This document shows, piece by piece, positions 36,494 through 46,340 of a DNA stretch of 46,340 nt. Position 1 is the first letter of the stretch. Each line of letters starts with the position of its first letter. This DNA is from Cellulomonas sp. GTDB lineage: Bacteria; Actinomycetota; Actinomycetes; Actinomycetales; Cellulomonadaceae. The notes beneath the pieces are model-generated. The model was given only the letters and a program-made list of their open reading frames with translations. It searched no databases and was not told the DNA's origin. Both the position numbers and the translations under genes were made by a program. The DNA is taken from assembly GCA_022013895.1 (NCBI GenBank), contig JAKLPK010000192.1, forward strand, positions 1 through 46,340. The letters run 5' to 3'.

Positions 36494-36942
36494 CGTCCGG
36501 CGAGGAAGGTGAGCAGCAGCCGACGCTGCAGGTCGAACATCTCCTTCTCCTCTTCCGGCTCCGCGTGGTCGTAGCCGAGCAGGTGCAGGATCCCGTGCAC
36601 CGTGAGCAGCAGCAGCTCCTCGGCGGTGCTGTGGCCGGCCACCTTCGCCTGGGCCGCAGCCACCTCGGGGCACAGCACCACGTCACCGAGCAGCCCGGCG
36701 GGGGTGGTCGCACCGGCGTGCCCCGGACGCAGCTCGTCCATCGGGAACGACAGCACGTCGGTGGGCCCCGCCTCGTCCATCCACTTGAGGTGCAGATCGC
36801 CCATCGTGTCGGTGTCCACCAGCAGCACCGAGAGCTCGGTCTGCGGGTGCAGATGCATCTCGTCGAGCACGTAGCGGGCCAGCGCGGCGAACTCGGCCTC
36901 GTCGACCGCCACCCCTGATTCGTTGGAGACCTCGATGCTCAT
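36490..36942 (-). CDS. ybeY: Endoribonuclease YbeY (rRNA maturation factor)
   Basis: A protein of 150 residues. YbeY is a zinc metallo-endoribonuclease in 16S rRNA 3'-end maturation and ribosome quality control. The three-histidine zinc motif [11 protein letters not shown] is complete near residues 115-125, and the [10 protein letters not shown] segment is conserved. The ATG overlaps the phoH stop (ATGA), and its own stop overlaps the next start. Confidence 0.96.
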   Translation of the reverse strand: MSIEVSNESGVAVDEAEFAALARYVLDEMHLHPQTELSVLLVDTDTMGDLHLKWMDEAGPTDVLSFPMDELRPGHAGATTPAGLLGDVVLCPEVAAAQAKVAGHSTAEELLLLTVHGILHLLGYDHAEPEEEKEMFDLQRRLLLTFLAGR

Positions 36943-37964
36943 CGTCGTGGCCGCGTCCCGTCCGCCCGGTCGACCTCGGCCTGGGCGTAGGCGTCGATGA
37001 TGTCCCCCACCAGGCGGTGGCGGACCACGTCGGCCGAGGTCAGCCGACAGAATGCGACGTCCTCGACGTCGGCGAGCACCTGCTGGGCGTCCCGCAGGCC
37101 CGAGGCGGACGACGACGGCAGGTCGACCTGCGTCACGTCTCCGGTCACCACGACGGTCGAACCGAATCCGATCCGGGTGAGGAACATCTTCATCTGCTCG
37201 GCCGAGGTGTTCTGCGCCTCGTCCAGGATGATGAAGGAGTCGTTGAGGGTGCGCCCGCGCATGTAGGCCAACGGGGCGACCTCGATCGTGCCCGCCTCCA
37301 GGAGCCGCGGGATCGAGTCCGGGTCGACCATGTCGTGCAGGGCGTCGTACAGCGGGCGCAGGTACGGGTCGATCTTCTCGGCCAGGGACCCGGGCAGGAA
37401 CCCCAGGCGCTCACCGGCTTCGACCGCGGGGCGGGTCAGCACGATCCGGCTGACCCGTTTGGTCTGCAGCGCTTGGACGGCCTTGGCCATCGCCAGATAG
37501 GTCTTGCCGGTGCCGGCCGGTCCGATCCCGAAGGTCAGGGTGTGGTCGTCGATCGCATCGACGTACTCCTTCTGCCCGGCGGTCTTGGGTCGGATCGTGC
37601 GACCGCGCCACGACAGCACATCGAGGGTCAAGACATCCGCCGGACGCACCTGGGTGACGGCCGTAAGCATGGCGATCGACCGTTCGACCACCTCCGGTCC
37701 GATGGAGGCACCGGCCGCGACCGTCTCCGCGAGCTCATCCATGAGCCGGGCCGCGAGCGCCACGTCCCCGGCCGGACCGGCGAAGCCGATCTCGTTGCCA
37801 CGCACGTGGATGTCGACGCCCGGGAAGCCGCGTTCGACGGCCCTCAGCACCTCGTCGCGCGGTCCGAGCAACGCGACCATCGGCACCGAGACCGGAACGG
37901 CGATGCGATGCTCCACCCGGGCGGGGGGCGCGCTCGTGCGGGGTGTGGCTCGCTGCTCGCTCAT
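36939..37964 (-). CDS. phoH: PhoH-family ATPase
   Basis: A protein of 341 residues. PhoH proteins are P-loop ATPases, probably RNA-linked, often paired with ybeY. Walker A is [13 protein letters not shown] and Walker [12 protein letters not shown], followed by the GDVTQVDLP motif. The N-terminal about 100 residues are KH-like ([32 protein letters not shown]). Start ATG at 37964 gives a normal N-terminus; no close ribosome site is seen, though AAGGAG lies about 20 nt upstream. First gene of a phoH-ybeY-corC-era run. Confidence 0.93.
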   Translation of the reverse strand: MSEQRATPRTSAPPARVEHRIAVPVSVPMVALLGPRDEVLRAVERGFPGVDIHVRGNEIGFAGPAGDVALAARLMDELAETVAAGASIGPEVVERSIAMLTAVTQVRPADVLTLDVLSWRGRTIRPKTAGQKEYVDAIDDHTLTFGIGPAGTGKTYLAMAKAVQALQTKRVSRIVLTRPAVEAGERLGFLPGSLAEKIDPYLRPLYDALHDMVDPDSIPRLLEAGTIEVAPLAYMRGRTLNDSFIILDEAQNTSAEQMKMFLTRIGFGSTVVVTGDVTQVDLPSSSASGLRDAQQVLADVEDVAFCRLTSADVVRHRLVGDIIDAYAQAEVDRADGTRPRR

Positions 37965-38016
37965 GTGCTCGGCGTGCGCCGTGCGCTCCTTCGAAGGTCG
38001 TCGGACGGGCAGGTCG

Positions 38017-38022
38017 AGTCTA
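38017..38022 (-). promoter_or_regulatory. Possible -10 box of the phoH operon
   Basis: Minus-strand TAGACT about 53 nt upstream of the phoH ATG. No -35 match. The 212-bp divergent gap also contains the ppdK leader; an imperfect GC-rich palindrome at 38102-38122 lies there, without clear meaning. Confidence 0.3.
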
Positions 38023-38176
38023 CCGGCACGCTCGCGCCAGGGCCGATCGTGGCGCAGTGTGAGAGGCGGTCCCACCAGCAGGCTGGGCCCATCGTCCCCG
38101 GGGTCGGCACCCGCGGGTCGACCAGACTGGCCGGTGGAACGGGCAACGATGCCCGGACGAGCTCGGAGGTGTCGGC

Positions 38177-40888
<2,712 letters not shown>

Positions 40889-40897
40889 CCCGCGGTG

Positions 40898-40929
40898 CCG
40901 GGGACGCGGCCTTCGGGTCGCGTCCCCGG
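40898..40929. terminator. Hairpin between convergent ppdK and rsmE
   Basis: CCGGGGACGCG (40898-40908) and CGCGTCCCCGG (40919-40929) form a perfect 11-bp stem with a 10-nt loop, 9 nt past the ppdK stop. No T-tract. Position between two converging genes suggests a two-way terminator. Confidence 0.7.
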
Positions 40930-40946
40930 TGCGCCGCCGGTCGCGC

Positions 40947-41705
40947 TCAGCCCCAGCGCCCCAGCCGTTGGGCGAGGAGGGCCAGCGCCACCGGTCCGGC
41001 CGTCGAGGTGCGCAGCACGTGCGGACCGAGGCGCACCGCGACCGCACCGGCCGCGACGAGCACGGTCAGCTCGTCGTCGTCGATCCCACCCTCCGGCCCG
41101 ACCACCACCAGCAGCTCACCACCGGACGGCAGCACCGCCTGCGCGATCGGCGCGGTCGCTTCCTCGTGCAGCACGAGGGCTCCCCCACCGGCGGCGACGG
41201 TCGCGGCGACCCTGGCCGCCAGCGCCTTCGAGTCGACGGCGGCCGCCACCTGCGGCACCCACGCCCGACGTGACTGCTTGGCCGCGGCCCGCACCGTCCC
41301 GAGCCACAGGGCGCGGGACTTGGCAGCCCGCTCACCGCGCCACACCACGATCGAACGACGGGCCTGCCACGGCAGCACCCCGTCCACCCCGACCTCGGTG
41401 GCCGCCTCGATGGCCCGCTCGTCGCGATCGCCCTTGGCGAGCGCCTGGACCAGGACGAGCGCCGGGGAGGCGGCCGGCTCCTGCCGGAGGTCGAGCACCT
41501 CGACCAGCACCCCGTCGGCCCCGGTGCTCACCACCTGGCCGACCAGACGCGCACCCGCACCGTCGCACACGTCGATGCGCTCACCGGGCGCCCGCCGCTG
41601 GACCACCCCGGCATGCCGCGCCTCCGTGCCCCGCAGCAGGAAGGTCCCGCCGACCTGCGCCTGCGCCAGCTCGCCGGGTTCGACGAGGAAGACCGGCGCG
41701 CTCAC
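40947..41705 (-). CDS. rsmE: 16S rRNA (uracil-1498-N3)-methyltransferase
   Basis: A protein of 252 residues of the SPOUT class; RsmE methylates U1498 of 16S rRNA with S-adenosylmethionine. The N-terminal PUA-like domain contains RGTEARHAGVVQRRAPGERIDVCDG. The knot region has ALAKGDRDERAIEAATEVGV, AAKQSRR, VVVGPEGGIDDDEL and the C-terminal LGPHVLRTSTAGPVALALL, all conserved. GTG start overlaps the dnaJ stop (GTGA). The hrcA-dnaJ-rsmE order is typical of Gram-positive bacteria. Confidence 0.95.
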   Translation of the reverse strand: MSAPVFLVEPGELAQAQVGGTFLLRGTEARHAGVVQRRAPGERIDVCDGAGARLVGQVVSTGADGVLVEVLDLRQEPAASPALVLVQALAKGDRDERAIEAATEVGVDGVLPWQARRSIVVWRGERAAKSRALWLGTVRAAAKQSRRAWVPQVAAAVDSKALAARVAATVAAGGGALVLHEEATAPIAQAVLPSGGELLVVVGPEGGIDDDELTVLVAAGAVAVRLGPHVLRTSTAGPVALALLAQRLGRWG

Positions 41706-42823
41706 CGCCCGGAGAGCTTGTCGCGCAGCTTGGCGAAGACACCGTTGCCGGAAGCGGCCAGACGAGCCTCGGGACGTTCCTCACCGCGGAGCGCCGCGAG
41801 CCGGCGCAGCAGCTCGGCCTGCTGCTCGTCATCGGGCATCGGCACCTGGACGTCGACGTGCACGTGCAGGTCACCCCGTCCGCCCCCGTGCAGGTGCCCG
41901 ACGCCGAGCCCACGCAGGCTGATGACCTGACCAGGCTGGGTGCCCGGCCGCAGGTCGACCTCGCGCGGACCGTCGAGCGTGTCGAGCGTGAGCACGGTAC
42001 CGAGCGCGGCGGCCGTCATCGGCACCGGCAGAGTGGCGTGCAGGTCGTCGCCCTCCCGGGCGAACACCTCGTGCCGACGCTCCCGCACCTCGAGGTAGAC
42101 GTCACCCGCAGGGCCGCCGGCGGGGCCGACCTCGCCCTGGCCGGTGAGCTTGATGCGGGTCCCGGTGTCCACCCCGGCCGGCACGTCGACCGGCAACGTG
42201 CGGCGGGCGCGCACCCGACCCTCACCCGAGCACTCGGTGCACGGTTCGGGGATCACAGTGCCGAACCCGTGGCAGGCCGGGCACGGCTGGGTGGTCATGA
42301 CCTGGCCGAGGAACGACCGGGCGACCCGCTGCACCTGGCCACGTCCGCCGCACACGTCACACGTACGCGGGCTGGTCCCGGGCCGGCAGCAGGTGCCCTG
42401 ACAGGTGGGGCAGAGCACGGCGGTGTCGACCGGCACATCGCGGTGCGCACCGAACGTCGCCTCGACCAGGTCGAGGTCGAGGCGCACCAGGGCGTCCTGA
42501 CCGCGGCGGGCGCGCGGCACGGGTCCGCGCTGTCCCCCGGTCGCCGCACCGAAGAAGGTCTCGAAGATGTCCTGGAAACCGAAGCTGCCACCCGCACCGC
42601 CGCCCGGCGAAGCCGGGTCGCCACCGAGGTCGTACATCCGTCGCTTCTCGGCATTGCCGAGCACGTCGTAGGCCCGGCTGACGTCCTTGAACTTGTCCTC
42701 GGCCGTGGGGTCGTTGCCGGCCACATCGGGATGCAGCTCTCGGGCGAGCTTGCGGTACGCCTTCTTGACCTGCTCGGGGGTGGCGTCCTTCGCGACGCCG
42801 AGCACGGCGTAGTAGTCGGTCAC
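41702..42823 (-). CDS. dnaJ: Chaperone DnaJ (DnaJ2 type)
   Basis: A protein of 373 residues. DnaJ stimulates DnaK ATPase and delivers unfolded clients. The J domain (1-65) has the HPD motif in ELHPDVAG; a short Gly/Phe segment (GGGAGGSFGFQDIF) follows. The cysteine-rich domain has four repeats, CPTCQGTC, CDVCGGRG, CPACHGFG and CTECSGEG; the first ends in Cys instead of Gly, a feature of the actinobacterial second DnaJ. The C-terminal substrate domains are complete. It lies 38 bp downstream of hrcA, and the pair is expected to be heat inducible through the CIRCE operator. It is probably the paralogue not linked to dnaK-grpE. Confidence 0.95.
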   Translation of the reverse strand: MTDYYAVLGVAKDATPEQVKKAYRKLARELHPDVAGNDPTAEDKFKDVSRAYDVLGNAEKRRMYDLGGDPASPGGGAGGSFGFQDIFETFFGAATGGQRGPVPRARRGQDALVRLDLDLVEATFGAHRDVPVDTAVLCPTCQGTCCRPGTSPRTCDVCGGRGQVQRVARSFLGQVMTTQPCPACHGFGTVIPEPCTECSGEGRVRARRTLPVDVPAGVDTGTRIKLTGQGEVGPAGGPAGDVYLEVRERRHEVFAREGDDLHATLPVPMTAAALGTVLTLDTLDGPREVDLRPGTQPGQVISLRGLGVGHLHGGGRGDLHVHVDVQVPMPDDEQQAELLRRLAALRGEERPEARLAASGNGVFAKLRDKLSGR

Positions 42824-42861
42824 AGGTGGGGGTACTCCTTGCCTTGTCGCTCGGCCGGGCC

Positions 42862-43881
42862 TCAGCCCGCGAGGATCCGGGTGAGGTACCGGGCCACCGC
42901 ACGCACTGCGGCGATGGTTCCCGGGTAGTCCTGGCGCAGCGGGCCGACCGAGCCGATCCGGGCCACGGCGTGGCCGTCACCGTACCCGGTGGACACGACG
43001 GACGTCTCGAGCAGCCCTTCGTGACGGTTCTCCCGTCCGATCCGCACCGCGACGGCGGCGCCGTCCTCAGCCATCTCGGTGAACAGCTTGAGCAGCACGA
43101 CCTGCTCCTCGAGCGCTTCGAGGACCGGTCCGATGCTGCGGGCGAAGTCGGCCGGCGCGGTCCGGGCCAGGCTGGCCGTCCCGGCCACGACGACGCGCTC
43201 CTCACTCTCCTGGGCGAGCGTCTCGGCGAGCACCGTGACGACCGGTGCGACCAGCACCCGCTCGTCCTCGCTCAGCTGTTCGGTGAGCTGGGTGCGCACG
43301 CTGTCCAGATCGGACAGTCGCAGCCCGACGGCGACCGCGTTGAGGTGCAGGCGCAGACGCGCGACCGCCTCTTCGTTCACATCCGCCGTCAGCTCGAGGG
43401 TGCGCTGCTCGACCCGGCCGGTCGCCGTGATGATCACGACCAGCAGGTGCCGCACACCCACCGGGACGAGCTCGACGTGGCGCAGGGCCGAACGTCGCAG
43501 CGACGGGTACTGGACCACCGCGACCTGGTGGGTGAGCTGGGCGAGCAGGCGGACGGCCCGGTCCACGACGTCGTCGAGGTCGACCGCGTCCTCCAGCAGC
43601 GTGCCGATCGCGCGCCGCTCGGCCATGGACAGTGCCCGGACCTGCGTGAGCTGGTCGACGAACGTGCGGTAGCCCTTGTCGGTGGGCACCCGGCCGGCCG
43701 AGGTGTGAGGCTGGACGATGAGCCCGGCCTCCTCGAGGGCGGCCATGTCGTTGCGGATGGTCGCCGGGGAGACACCGAGCCGGTGGCGTTCGGACAGCGC
43801 CCGCGATCCGACCGGTTCCCGCGTGGCGACGTAGTCCTCGACGATCGCGCGCAGCACATCCAGCCGTCGGTCGTCGCCCAT
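42862..43881 (-). CDS. hrcA: Heat-inducible transcription repressor HrcA
   Basis: A protein of 339 residues. HrcA binds CIRCE operators and represses chaperone genes. The N-terminal winged helix is clear: [42 protein letters not shown] and [18 protein letters not shown]. The GAF-like and C-terminal regions follow ([23 protein letters not shown]). Start ATG 43881 is used, with GGAGG 5 nt upstream; a GTG two codons earlier overlaps the ribosome site. The CIRCE element at 43964-43990 shows autoregulation. Confidence 0.96.
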   Translation of the reverse strand: MGDDRRLDVLRAIVEDYVATREPVGSRALSERHRLGVSPATIRNDMAALEEAGLIVQPHTSAGRVPTDKGYRTFVDQLTQVRALSMAERRAIGTLLEDAVDLDDVVDRAVRLLAQLTHQVAVVQYPSLRRSALRHVELVPVGVRHLLVVIITATGRVEQRTLELTADVNEEAVARLRLHLNAVAVGLRLSDLDSVRTQLTEQLSEDERVLVAPVVTVLAETLAQESEERVVVAGTASLARTAPADFARSIGPVLEALEEQVVLLKLFTEMAEDGAAVAVRIGRENRHEGLLETSVVSTGYGDGHAVARIGSVGPLRQDYPGTIAAVRAVARYLTRILAG

Positions 43882-43963
43882 CGCCACCTCCGTCCGCCTT
43901 CCGTCTCCAGGTTCGGCGCTGAGGCCGACAGCTCCCGCAGGCCTGAGAGCACCTGCAGGTCCG

Positions 43964-43990
43964 ATAGCACTCGCACCCTCGGAGTGCCAA
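43964..43990. promoter_or_regulatory. CIRCE operator upstream of hrcA-dnaJ
   Basis: ATAGCACTC, nine bases, GAGTGCCAA. Each arm differs from the CIRCE consensus TTAGCACTC-N9-GAGTGCTAA at one position. On the minus strand the element contains TTGGCA and TGCTAT 15 bp apart, a plausible -35/-10 pair lying inside the operator, so bound HrcA would block polymerase directly. It lies about 82 nt upstream of hrcA. Confidence 0.9.
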
Positions 43991-44058
43991 TGCTACGCCG
44001 CAGCGGCGTCGCACCGTCGAGCGCGGCGCGTCCGCCGCGACCGCCGACGGGCCCGATC

Positions 44059-44064
44059 TAGAGT
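44059..44064 (+). promoter_or_regulatory. Probable -10 box of the DUF3097 gene (leaderless)
   Basis: TAGAGT, then GCGCCG, then the GTG at 44071. No Shine-Dalgarno sequence is present. Confidence 0.5.
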
Positions 44065-44070
44065 GCGCCG

Positions 44071-44931
44071 GTGAGCAGCGACCGCTACGGCCCGGACGTG
44101 CTGGCGTCCGGCACCCGCACCGTCCACCACCGCCCCGCCCGCACCGCGCAGCCCGTCCCGGCCGAGCGCGGACTGGTCGTCGAGGACGTGACGACCGGCT
44201 GGGTCGGTGCGATCGTCCGGGTCGAGAAGTCCGGCGGGCAGCATGTGGTGGTCCTGGAGGACCGGCGGGGCCGGACCCGGACCTTCGAGCTGGGCGCCGG
44301 CTTCTGGGTCGACGGCCAGCCCGTGGTGCTCGTCCCGCCCGTACGGGCCGCCGCACCCGCGGCCCCGCAGCGCACCGCCTCGGGGTCACGGGCCGTGGCC
44401 GGGGCGCCGGCCCGGGTCGCCCGTGCCTCCCGGATCTGGGTCGAGGGTCGTCACGACGCCGAGCTGGTGGAACGCGTCTGGGGCGACGACCTGCGGGTCG
44501 AGGGCGTCGTCGTCGAACCGCTGGACGGGGCCGACAACCTCCCCGAGGCCGTCCGGGCGTTTCGCCCCGGACCCGGCCGGCGGCTGGGTGTGCTCGTCGA
44601 CCACCTGGTCCCGGGGACCAAGGAGAGCCGGATCGCCGCCGAGGCCGTCCGGGCCGCGCCGCCGGGCACGGTGCTGGTGCTCGGCCACCCGTGGGTCGAC
44701 GTGTGGGCAGCGGTCCGTCCGCAACGCGTCGGGCTGACGGCGTGGCCGACGATCGAACGCGGTACCGAGTGGAAGATCGGCGTGCTGCGGGCCATCGGCT
44801 GGCCGGCTTCAGGTCCGGCGGACGTCGCGCAGGCCTGGCAGCGGATCCTCGGGTCGGTACGCAGCTACGCCGATCTGGAGCCGGCCCTGCTCGGCCGGGT
44901 CGAGGAGCTCATCGACTTCGTCACGGCGTAG
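44071..44931 (+). CDS. DUF3097 family protein
   Basis: A protein of 286 residues belonging to an actinobacterial family of unknown function. The N-terminal part (RYGPDVLASGTRTVHH, then VEDVTTGWVGAIVRVEKSGG and VVLEDRRGRTRTFELGAGFW) is beta-rich. The C-terminal half begins RIWVEGRHDAELVERVWGDD, then GVVVEPLDGADNL and RLGVLVDHLVPGTKES, which resembles a Toprim fold with a Glu in VEG and an acidic Asp in VDH; this is my inference. No membrane segment. It is divergent from hrcA, with a leaderless-type start, and ends before a strong two-way terminator. Confidence 0.85.
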   Translation: MSSDRYGPDVLASGTRTVHHRPARTAQPVPAERGLVVEDVTTGWVGAIVRVEKSGGQHVVVLEDRRGRTRTFELGAGFWVDGQPVVLVPPVRAAAPAAPQRTASGSRAVAGAPARVARASRIWVEGRHDAELVERVWGDDLRVEGVVVEPLDGADNLPEAVRAFRPGPGRRLGVLVDHLVPGTKESRIAAEAVRAAPPGTVLVLGHPWVDVWAAVRPQRVGLTAWPTIERGTEWKIGVLRAIGWPASGPADVAQAWQRILGSVRSYADLEPALLGRVEELIDFVTA

Positions 44932-44942
44932 CGCCCCCTGCA

Positions 44943-44985
44943 TGACGACGCCCCCCGCACCGGATCGGTGCGGGGGGCGTCGTCA
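44943..44985. terminator. Strong two-way terminator hairpin
   Basis: A perfect 20-bp stem: TGACGACGCCCCCCGCACCG (44943-44962), loop GAT, and its exact complement at 44966-44985. It lies between the converging DUF3097 and Pro-rich membrane-protein genes. No T-tract, but the stem is long and GC-rich. Confidence 0.85.
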
Positions 44986-44993
44986 CAGGCCGG

Positions 44994-45932
44994 TCAGGGG
45001 GCGACGGGCTCGTTGAGCAGCTTGCGGTACATGTAGGCACTCACCAGATATCCCAGCGGCAGCGCGACGATGAGGCCGATGCCGCAGAGCGCGGAACCGA
45101 TCGCCTGGATGACGTAGACCACCAGCAGCAGCAGCACCGCCGGGCCGACGTTGTTCTTCGCCAGGTTGAAGCTGGCCTTGAGCGCGTCACCGACGGCCAT
45201 CCCCTTGTCGATGACGAAGAAGAGGACGAACTGCAGGAAGAACGCCGCGACGATGCCCGGCAGGTAGCACAACGCGCTACCGATCCCCACGATGATGCCG
45301 GTGACCAGTGCCGCGACGACGATCCGACCGAAGTCGGTGAACTTGAAGAAGTCGCCGATCGCGACCGGCCGGCCGTAGGTGACCTCGAGCGCCCCGCGGA
45401 TGAACCCCGCCTGGACGAGGTAGCCGAGCAGCACGATCACGAGGATGAACAGGCCGCTCGACAGGCTGCCGACCGCGGAGAACCCGGCCGACGTGGAGCT
45501 GTACGTCCCGTCGGAGTTGAGCTGCGAGGTGGCCATCGCACCGGCGAACAGCACAGTCCAGAACACGCCGACGATCACCGCGAAGCCGACCACGTAGATC
45601 AGGCTCGCGACGATGAACGCACCGGCGTTCTGCCACAGCTTCGTCCACCCGTAGCTGAACGCCTGGCCGATGTCGGCGCCCTGCGGTGCCACGAGCGGCT
45701 GTCCGTACCCTGCGGCGGGCGGCGGGTAGGCGCCGGCCGGCGGGGGGTAGGCACCCGGGGGCGGCGGGTAGGCGCCGGGCGGAGTCGGTGCCGCGGGCGG
45801 CGGGAACCCGGTGCCGGGGGGCGGCGGGACTGCTCCCCCGGGTGGCGGCGGCGGAACGGCCCCGGGCTGGCCGGCAGCGGGGGTGGGCTCCTCCGGCTGA
45901 GGCGGGGTCGGACCGGTCGGTGGCTGGCTCAT
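44994..45932 (-). CDS. Proline-rich multi-pass membrane protein, function unknown
   Basis: A protein of 312 residues. Residues 1-85 are a cytoplasmic Pro/Gly-rich tail with tandem PPPxGAYPPP units. A membrane domain from about 90 to 300 follows, with hydrophobic helices near 103-130, 158-180, 205-225, 230-250 and 270-300, and a repeated DALKASFNLAKNN-type amphipathic segment. The layout (low-complexity Pro/Gln tail plus five or six helices) is widespread in actinomycete membrane proteins of unknown role. ATG 45932 has a good AGAGGA ribosome site. It lies between the 3' end of hemW and the terminator at 44943-44985. I do not recognise a catalytic motif. Confidence 0.8.
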   Translation of the reverse strand: MSQPPTGPTPPQPEEPTPAAGQPGAVPPPPPGGAVPPPPGTGFPPPAAPTPPGAYPPPPGAYPPPAGAYPPPAAGYGQPLVAPQGADIGQAFSYGWTKLWQNAGAFIVASLIYVVGFAVIVGVFWTVLFAGAMATSQLNSDGTYSSTSAGFSAVGSLSSGLFILVIVLLGYLVQAGFIRGALEVTYGRPVAIGDFFKFTDFGRIVVAALVTGIIVGIGSALCYLPGIVAAFFLQFVLFFVIDKGMAVGDALKASFNLAKNNVGPAVLLLLVVYVIQAIGSALCGIGLIVALPLGYLVSAYMYRKLLNEPVAP

Positions 45933-46059
45933 CCGAATTCCTCTACGTCGGGGGGAACGCCGTACGAACGGCAGGCGTCGACGCCCAGCGAACCGAAGGT
46001 GCCGCGGGGTGTCAACCGCACGCGCCGCAGATGTGAAGATGATGTGAACCCGCACGTCG

Positions 46060-46340
46060 TCACGGGGTCAGCGCACGCACCACGGCATCGGCCAGCAACC
46101 GTCCACGGCGGGTGAGCACCACCCGCGCATCGACCCGGCGCAACGCCGGCCCGGGTTCCACCAGACCGTCCGCGAGCAGCCCGGCCACCGCCCGACGTCC
46201 CTGGCCGCCGAGCACCGAGGTCGGCAGACCATCCCGGACCCGGACCTCCAGCAGCACCCGTTCGAGCGCCCGGGTCGGCGCATCGAGCACCTCGCGGCCC
46301 GCTGCCGGGCTGCGACCCGCCTCGATCGCCTCGGCGTAGG
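46060..46340 (-). CDS. hemW: HemW-like radical SAM protein, C-terminal part (enters from window edge)
   Basis: The last 93 codons of a gene running in from beyond 46340. The visible YAEAIEAGRSPAAGREVL, LERVLLEVRVRDGLP and LTRRGRLLADAVVRAL match the C-terminal end of HemW (once annotated as oxygen-independent coproporphyrinogen III oxidase), which inserts haem into proteins. The radical SAM core lies outside, so the call rests on these motifs and on the usual hemW-hrcA-dnaJ order. The stop is TGA at 46060-46062. Confidence 0.8.
   Translation of the reverse strand, partial: YAEAIEAGRSPAAGREVLDAPTRALERVLLEVRVRDGLPTSVLGGQGRRAVAGLLADGLVEPGPALRRVDARVVLTRRGRLLADAVVRALTP

Noticed and set aside
38102-38122. 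Imperfect GC-rich palindrome upstream of ppdK
   Set aside because: Two bases bulge in one arm and GC-rich palindromes of this size arise by chance here; no matching copy was seen in the window.
45700-45900. GC-rich tandem repeat as a possible CRISPR or minisatellite
   Set aside because: It is the coding sequence for Pro-rich PPPxGAYPPP units at the N-terminus of the membrane protein; there are no spacers.
46010-46015. TTGACA on the minus strand as -35 of the Pro-rich membrane protein gene
   Set aside because: At 16-18 bp spacing only TTCGCT-like sequence is found, so the -10 is not convincing.

Overview
The window is a GC-rich stretch of bacterial chromosome. Gene content and order point to an actinomycete, most likely Micrococcales close to Cellulomonas; this is inference, since no rRNA is present. 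Supporting signs are the actinobacterial housekeeping array hemW-hrcA-dnaJ-rsmE-phoH-ybeY-corC-era-leuA-recO-uppS-glyS-dusB-dgt-dnaG (nearly all on the minus strand), a leucine leader peptide ahead of leuA, many GTG starts, GTGA/ATGA gene overlaps, and several promoters placed so close to the start codon that the mRNAs would be leaderless. I see no prophage, IS element, CRISPR array, tRNA or rRNA. No gene-free stretch exceeds about 215 bases.

Layout. 1-1.8 kb: 5' end of dnaG, then dgt. 1.8-4.7 kb (+): LacI-family regulator with its own probable operator, and a GH13 alpha-glucosidase, a small sugar module inserted into the array. 4.8-8.7 kb (-): dusB, an AbiEi-like/DUF559 nuclease-type gene flanked by two related 64-bp palindromes, and glyS. 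8.8-12.1 kb (+): a small VTT/DedA-like membrane protein and a triple-PAS GGDEF-EAL c-di-GMP enzyme. 12.1-15.3 kb (-): uppS, recO and a second GGDEF protein with a heptad Arg-Arg tail. 15.4-17.3 kb (-): leuA with leader peptide and a hairpin that covers its ribosome binding site.

17.3-32.7 kb (-): an unusual, tightly packed eight-gene unit in the order PP2C phosphatase, FHA protein, Ser/Thr kinase, a 2041-residue Ig-like/FN3 surface protein, MoxR ATPase, DUF58 protein, transglutaminase-like membrane protein lacking catalytic Cys and His, and RDD-FHA membrane protein. It looks like a self-contained envelope machine: kinase and phosphatase set a phosphothreonine signal, two FHA proteins read it, and a MoxR/DUF58/pseudo-transglutaminase membrane complex acts with a giant extracytoplasmic scaffold. 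It separates leuA from era and is my main candidate for a poorly described system.

32.8-38.0 kb (-): membrane-bound alpha/beta hydrolase, era, corC-like, ybeY, phoH, all overlapping or abutting. 38.2-40.9 kb (+): pyruvate phosphate dikinase, inserted on the opposite strand between phoH and rsmE. 40.9-44.0 kb (-): rsmE, dnaJ, hrcA, with a CIRCE operator. 44.1-44.9 kb (+): DUF3097 protein. 45.0-46.3 kb (-): proline-rich multi-pass membrane protein and the 3' end of hemW.
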